Origin: GCA-2687515 sp046582475
Lineage (GTDB): Bacteria > Pseudomonadota > Alphaproteobacteria > Rhodospirillales > UBA2165
Direction of reading: 5' to 3'
DNA: 5,093 bases
Assembly: GCA_046582475.1 (NCBI GenBank)
Contig: JAYGEH010000085.1
Location: 1 to 5,093 of the forward strand
Shown here: piece after piece, positions 1 to 5,093 of the stretch
How positions within the stretch are numbered: position 1 is the stretch's first letter
How the letters are laid out: the number at the start of each line of letters is the position of its first letter
Translations under genes and position numbers: made by a program
The notes under the pieces: model-generated
The model's database searches: none
The model's input: only the letters and a program-made list of their open reading frames with translations
Told to the model about the DNA's origin: nothing

Positions 1-190
1 GTATCGGCAAAGGCGTGCGACGACGTCCACGAATCGAAAGCACCCGGCCTGCGGCGGGTCAAATCGGCTCCTAAGGCGGCGCCCCGGCGCTTGCCCGATG
101 GATCCGCATCGTGCTGCGCACCGCGCCTACCCGGAAAACCGATTTGTTCCCATCAAATTGATTCATAATTATCCGGAATCGCTCTAACGG
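1..190. other. Non-coding or unassigned left edge, downstream of the sulfurtransferase gene
   Basis: No gene can be supported here. Plus frame 1 is open from the edge to a TAA at 166-168 and plus frame 2 to a TAA at 185-187, but neither translation (rich in Arg, Pro, Cys and Ser) resembles a protein family. Minus-strand ATGs at 107-109, 151-153 and 164-166 all run into a stop within about 31 codons. A short GC hairpin (arms 42-46 and 55-59, 8-nt loop) lacks a following T-run on either strand, so it is not a convincing intrinsic terminator for the minus-strand operon ending at 191. The part near 140-180 is visibly more AT-rich than the genes, which fits intergenic DNA. Confidence 0.4.
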
Positions 191-1038
191 TTATCTTTCC
201 ACCGGGAAGCCGACGATCGAGCCCCATTCGGTCCACGAGCCGTCATAGATTTTGACGCCTTCGTACTCCAGGATAAAGGTCATGACGGTCCAGGCCAGGG
301 TTGCCCGGTGGCTGAGGCGGCAGTAGCACACGATCTCGCCCGCCGAAGCCGGATCGGCGCCCGCCGCGTCCAGGGCGGCCTTCAATTCGGGCGCCGGTTT
401 GAAGCTGTCGTCGTCGTTCAGAAGCTCCCTGAAGTACAGATGTTTGGCGCCGGGGATGCGGCCAACCCGCTCGGCGCCGTGGTCGAACTGGCCGTATTCC
501 ATGACCCGCTTGCCGGAATATTCCTCCGGGCTGCGTACATCCAGAAGCAAGCGGTCCGGCTTGCCGAGATGGGCCAGCACATCATCGCGCCCGACGCGCA
601 TGGACGCATCACCGGTGAGCGGCGCGTGATGCACCGGCGCCGGCGCCGGAATTTCAGCGCTCATTGGCCGCCCGTCGGCGATCCATTTCTTGCGCCCGCC
701 ATCGAGCAGTTTCAGTTGCCGGTGCCCGGCCATGGTCAGCGCCCAGAAGGCGTAAGTTCCGTACTGCACCGGATCGCCGTACAGCACCAATCGGTCGCTG
801 TCCTCTATGCCCGCCGCGCCCAGCCGTTCGGCCAGTTCGGCGGGCGTCACGAATTGCCGGTCGCTTTCGTGCCAGCAGAGGTCTTTCCAGAAAAACCGGA
901 TGGCGCCGGGAATGTGGCCCGACCGGTAGATGTTGTCGTCCGCGTCGGAACCCACTTCGATCACCTTGACCGCCGTGTTGCCCAGCCGTTCTTCAAGCCA
1001 GGCGCCGTCGACGATCGGGGAGGCTTCCGGATAATAGG

Positions 1039-1042
<4 letters not shown>
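191..1042 (-). CDS. Tandem-domain sulfurtransferase (rhodanese; thiosulfate or 3-mercaptopyruvate type)
   Basis: This 283-residue protein is probably a cytoplasmic sulfurtransferase that carries sulfane sulfur as a cysteine persulfide and passes it to cyanide or another thiophilic acceptor. It has two rhodanese domains, about residues 8-125 and 148-281, the usual length for the SseA/CysA family. The N-terminal domain is the inactive one: the loop YGDPVQYGTYAFW has Asp90 where an active domain has Cys. It keeps the signature SGHIPGA at 41-47 and LLDGGRKKW at 112-120. The C-terminal domain holds the active loop CRLSHR, with Cys241 as persulfide carrier. This resembles the CRxGxR loop of thiosulfate sulfurtransferases more than the CGSGVTA loop of mercaptopyruvate enzymes, but the substrate is not certain. 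The usual GHIPGA of this domain reads GRIPGA (194-199). There is no signal peptide. The ATG at 1040-1042 overlaps the recQ TGA as ATGA, with only a weak purine-rich stretch upstream, so translation is probably coupled to recQ. Confidence 0.9.
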
Positions 1043-2883
<1,841 letters not shown>

Positions 2884-2889
2884 GACGGA

Positions 2890-3852
2890 TTAGAGCGGTT
2901 TGACCGGGTATTTGGGCGCTTCGCCGGTCAGCACCCGGGCCACGTCTTCGGCCACCGTGGTCTGCAGATCCAAGAGCGCGTCTTCGGAATAAAATCCGGT
3001 GTGCGGGGTCAGGATCACGTCGGTCCGGCCGACCAGCGGATTGTCGGCGCCCGGCGGCTCCGACGGCAGCACGTCGAGGGCGGCGCCGGCGATCTCGCCG
3101 GCATCAAGCGCGGCGGCCAGATCGTCGATATCGACCAAGGGCCCGCGCGCCGTGTTGATCAGGAAGGCGCCCGGTTTCATTTTCTTGAAAGCCTGGGCGT
3201 TGAACATCTTTTCCGTCTCGGGGGTCAGCGGCGCGTGCACCGAGACATAGTCGGAGCGCGCCAGCATATCGTCCAGTTCCACCTTTTCGACGCCCATGCG
3301 GTCAAACACCGCGTCCGGGCAATAGGGATCGGCGGCGATGATATGGATGCCGAAGGCCTGCGCCTTGGGCACCAGCGCTTGCGGGATATTGCCGAGCCCG
3401 ACTAGGCCGAGAGTGCGCCCGCGAAGCCGGTGGATGGGGACCACCGCCGGCATTTCCCAGCGGCCGCCGTCGACCAGATTGGCGCCGAAGGTGACCTTGC
3501 GCGCCAATGACAACAGAAGCGCCATGGCATGGTCCGACACTTCGTCCAGGCAGTAGACCGGCGCGTAGGTGACGACGATGCCTTTCTCGGTGGCCGCCGG
3601 AATATCGATATTGTCGATGCCGATGCCGAAGCGGCCGATCACCTTGCAGTTGTTGAGACCGGCAATAACCTCGGCGTTTATCTGCCCGTAAGTGACCAGC
3701 AACGCCTCGGCGTCGGCGGCGACGGCGAGGATTTTACCGACGCTCGCATCTTCGGCGATCCTCAAATCGGGATCGACCGCGGCAAGCGCTTCGCGGGCCG
3801 GATCGAGGCTCGGAAATACGGTATCTGCGACGGCAATGAGCGTGCTTGACAT
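2890..3852 (-). CDS. NAD-dependent D-2-hydroxyacid dehydrogenase, CtBP-like subfamily
   Basis: This 320-residue cytoplasmic enzyme belongs to the D-isomer-specific 2-hydroxyacid dehydrogenases, which interconvert 2-hydroxy acids and 2-keto acids with NAD(H). The substrate cannot be read from the sequence. Numbered from the ATG at 3850-3852, the catalytic domain is split (about 1-97 and 285-320) around a Rossmann domain (about 98-284). Cofactor-loop GLGNIP (152-157) is followed by an acidic residue at Asp175 (AADPY) that favours NAD over NADP. The catalytic triad is Arg236 in NTARGPLVD, Glu265 in LPSEPP and His284 in TPHTGFYSED. The last motif, with TGFYSE instead of the common AGxT, resembles the C-terminal-binding-protein-like group and argues against serA proper. 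The ATG is preferred because GGAG lies 9 nt upstream; an in-frame TTG at 3865-3867 would add five residues but overlaps that site. It is the first gene of the minus-strand operon, 6 bp before recQ. Glyoxylate/hydroxypyruvate reductase or phosphoglycerate dehydrogenase are possible database names. Confidence 0.92.
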   Translation of the reverse strand: MSSTLIAVADTVFPSLDPAREALAAVDPDLRIAEDASVGKILAVAADAEALLVTYGQINAEVIAGLNNCKVIGRFGIGIDNIDIPAATEKGIVVTYAPVYCLDEVSDHAMALLLSLARKVTFGANLVDGGRWEMPAVVPIHRLRGRTLGLVGLGNIPQALVPKAQAFGIHIIAADPYCPDAVFDRMGVEKVELDDMLARSDYVSVHAPLTPETEKMFNAQAFKKMKPGAFLINTARGPLVDIDDLAAALDAGEIAGAALDVLPSEPPGADNPLVGRTDVILTPHTGFYSEDALLDLQTTVAEDVARVLTGEAPKYPVKPL

Positions 3853-3861
3853 GGGGGCGGT

Positions 3862-3865
3862 CTCC
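3862..3865 (-). promoter_or_regulatory. Ribosome binding site that fixes the dehydrogenase start
   Basis: On the minus strand the sequence TTGGAGACCGCCCCCATG places GGAG 9 nt before the ATG at 3850-3852. This favours that ATG over the in-frame TTG at 3865-3867, whose own G is the first base of the GGAG. It is the clearest Shine-Dalgarno match among the four genes. Confidence 0.65.
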
Positions 3866-3914
3866 AACCGTGGCTGGCAAATGGATTGGTCTTAATAGCC
3901 GCTGCTTATCACCC

Positions 3915-3934
3915 GGCTGGCGGATAGGCCAGTC
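3915..3934. repeat. Imperfect inverted repeat in the divergent intergenic region
   Basis: CTGGC (3917-3921) and GCCAG (3928-3932) are perfect inverted arms around a 6-nt loop (GGATAG). One G-T wobble and one more G-C pair (3915-3916 with 3933-3934) extend the stem to seven pairs. It lies about 60 bp upstream of the minus-strand dehydrogenase start and upstream of the predicted rightward promoter. It has no T-run on either side, so an intrinsic terminator is unlikely. It may be an operator or a leader hairpin of the minus-strand operon, or chance in GC-rich DNA. Confidence 0.35.
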
Positions 3935-3958
3935 TAGATTGCGCGCCGGCCGGCTTGC

Positions 3959-3987
3959 TTGACTCTGCAAAACCGGGCCCATAGATT
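3959..3987 (+). promoter_or_regulatory. Predicted sigma70-type promoter for the Gfo/Idh/MocA gene
   Basis: A -35 box TTGACT (3959-3964, five of six consensus bases) and a -10 box TAGATT (3982-3987, four of six) are separated by exactly 17 bp on the plus strand. Transcription would start near 3994, giving a leader of about 80 nt before the ATG at 4075. A second possible -10, TATAAG at 3997-4002, has no matching -35. I found no equally good promoter for the minus-strand operon in this region. Confidence 0.5.
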
Positions 3988-3991
3988 CAAG

Positions 3992-4003
3992 TCTTATATA
4001 AGA
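3992..4003. promoter_or_regulatory. Perfect 12-bp AT-rich palindrome, candidate operator
   Basis: TCTTATATAAGA is its own reverse complement over all 12 bases and stands out in GC-rich surroundings. It covers the predicted start point of the rightward promoter, where a bound dimeric repressor would block initiation. It lies about 140 bp from the divergent dehydrogenase start. A related half-site, GTCTTAATA, occurs at 3889-3897 nearer the minus-strand gene. No regulator gene is in the window, so the protein that might bind is unknown. Confidence 0.4.
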
Positions 4004-4074
4004 GCAAATCACCCGCGCTCTATGGCTCCAGTCCTTGAGTATGTGCGGCGCCTCGGGAAATGGAACCCAATATC

Positions 4075-5093
4075 ATGAAGCAAATCAATGTGGGCATTAT
4101 CGGCACCGGCTGGTGTGGCGGCATCCGGGCCAACAGTTGCGCCGGCTATCCTTCCGTGGCCGAACTGCATATCGCCGAAACCGATGCCGAGCGCCGCGCC
4201 GAGATGCAGGAGCAAACCGGCGCCGTGAGCGCCGTCGCCGATTATCAGCTGCTGCTCAAAGACGACAGCATCGATGCCATCATCATATCGGCGACGCCGG
4301 AATCGGTTCATTACCCGATGGCCAGGGACAGTCTGGCCGCGGGCAAGCATGTGTTCCTGGAAAAGCCCATCGCGCTGACCTTGGAAGAGGCCGACGAGCT
4401 GGTCGATCTGGCGCGGACCAACAACCTCAAATTCTCGATCGGCTATTCGCAGCGCTTTAATCCGAAATTCGCTTATGTGAAACAAAGCCTCAATGACGGC
4501 ACCCTCGGCGCGCCGGTGGCCGCCGTGGTCTCGCGCCATCTCACCCGCACCCTCGGCACCAAAATCTCGGGCCGCATCAAGCTGTCGCCGGCGGCCATGG
4601 AGGCCACCCACGATCTGGATTTCGTGCTCTGGTGCCTGGAGCCGGCGAAACCGATCCGCGTCTATTCGCAGTCGGCCTGGGGCGTCATGAAGGACACCAC
4701 CGGCGTCGAGGATGCGCAATGGATCATGGTCACCCTGGACAACGGCGTCGTGGTCACCGTCGGGGCCGGCTGGACCATGCCGCCGGGCTATCACAATTAT
4801 TCCGGCACCTGGATCGAATTTACCGGCACCGAGGGCATGCTGGTGGTCGACGACACCCACCGGGACGTCATTCTCAACACCATGAAAAACGGCATCCGCC
4901 TGCCCATGTCGACCATGCCCGGCGAGTCCGTGGGCCATGTGTTCGCCGGGCCAATGCATAACGAGACCATCCATTTTCTGGATGCCGTCACCAACGACAC
5001 GCCCGTCATGGTGACGCCCGAACAGGCGCGCCAGGTGATGGAGGTTTATGTGGCAGCCGATATTTCCTCGGCGCGCAACGAGCCGGTGACCCT
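4075..5093 (+). CDS. Gfo/Idh/MocA-family NAD(P)-dependent oxidoreductase, 3' end cut by the window
   Basis: The open frame runs without a stop from 4075 to the window edge (339 full codons). The family oxidises or reduces sugars, inositols, sugar acids and related polyols; the substrate here is unknown. The N-terminal Rossmann domain (about 1-120) starts with VGIIGTGWCGG, giving GxGxxG at residues 10-15, and carries the hallmark EKP (96-98) with Lys97 touching cofactor and substrate. The C-terminal alpha/beta domain (about 125-339) has THDLD with His179 as the probable catalytic residue. The Asp usual four residues before that His is Met175 here, with Glu176 next to it. The visible end, MEVYVAADISSARNEPVT, looks like the family's last helix, so only a few residues are probably missing. 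The start MKQINVGIIG is chosen because it gives the normal short lead into the Rossmann strand, with a weak GGAA 9 nt upstream. An in-frame ATG at 4060-4062 would add five residues; a stop at 4036-4038 limits the frame upstream. It is transcribed away from the hydroxyacid dehydrogenase operon. Confidence 0.9.
   Translation, partial: MKQINVGIIGTGWCGGIRANSCAGYPSVAELHIAETDAERRAEMQEQTGAVSAVADYQLLLKDDSIDAIIISATPESVHYPMARDSLAAGKHVFLEKPIALTLEEADELVDLARTNNLKFSIGYSQRFNPKFAYVKQSLNDGTLGAPVAAVVSRHLTRTLGTKISGRIKLSPAAMEATHDLDFVLWCLEPAKPIRVYSQSAWGVMKDTTGVEDAQWIMVTLDNGVVVTVGAGWTMPPGYHNYSGTWIEFTGTEGMLVVDDTHRDVILNTMKNGIRLPMSTMPGESVGHVFAGPMHNETIHFLDAVTNDTPVMVTPEQARQVMEVYVAADISSARNEPVT

Noticed and set aside
42..59. 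GC hairpin ACCCG...CGGGT as a terminator of the minus-strand operon
   Set aside because: The stem has only five pairs, there is no T-run after it on either strand, and it lies more than 130 bp past the stop codon.
1..187. Two plus-strand frames open from the left edge, possibly the tail of a gene
   Set aside because: Neither translation looks like a protein C-terminus and about 60 open codons are common by chance at this GC content. Bases further left would be needed to decide.
3892..3897. TATTAA on the minus strand as a -10 box for the dehydrogenase operon
   Set aside because: No acceptable -35 element lies 16-18 bp upstream; the 17-bp position reads CCAGCC.
3945..3954. GCCGGCCGGC 10-bp palindrome
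   Set aside because: It consists only of G and C in GC-rich DNA, cannot fold into a stable hairpin with a normal loop, and has no positional relation to a gene signal apart from lying just before the predicted -35 box.
4009..4974. A 321-codon open frame on the minus strand opposite the Gfo/Idh/MocA gene
   Set aside because: It is antisense to a gene with clear family motifs, its translation is rich in His, Gly and Arg with no recognisable domain, and long antisense frames are expected in GC-rich coding DNA.

Overview
The window is GC-rich and tightly packed, and it looks like chromosomal DNA from an alphaproteobacterium, possibly a Rhodospirillales-like lineage. That placement rests on codon use, protein style and operon compactness, not on a marker gene, so it is tentative. 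I see no tRNA, rRNA, CRISPR array, insertion sequence or phage gene.

Layout: positions 1-190 hold no gene I can support. Positions 191-3852 carry three genes on the minus strand, read right to left: a CtBP-like D-2-hydroxyacid dehydrogenase (2890-3852), a full-length RecQ DNA helicase (1039-2883) and a tandem-domain rhodanese-type sulfurtransferase (191-1042). The first gap is 6 bp and the second junction is a 4-bp ATGA stop/start overlap, so the three are very probably one transcript. Positions 3853-4074 are a divergent intergenic region. It holds a plausible sigma70-type promoter facing right, a perfect 12-bp palindrome over the predicted transcription start, and an imperfect hairpin. From 4075 to the right edge runs a plus-strand Gfo/Idh/MocA-family NAD(P)-dependent oxidoreductase, cut off by the window probably only a few residues before its natural end.

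Functionally, two NAD(P)-dependent dehydrogenases of unknown substrate face away from a shared control region, which suggests a small catabolic or metabolite-handling locus. RecQ (DNA repair) and the sulfurtransferase (sulfur transfer from thiosulfate or mercaptopyruvate) are translationally linked behind the hydroxyacid dehydrogenase. No obvious single pathway joins the three. I found no convincing undescribed system. The points most worth checking are the palindrome at the promoter, the mixed-function operon and a few departures from family consensus at active sites.
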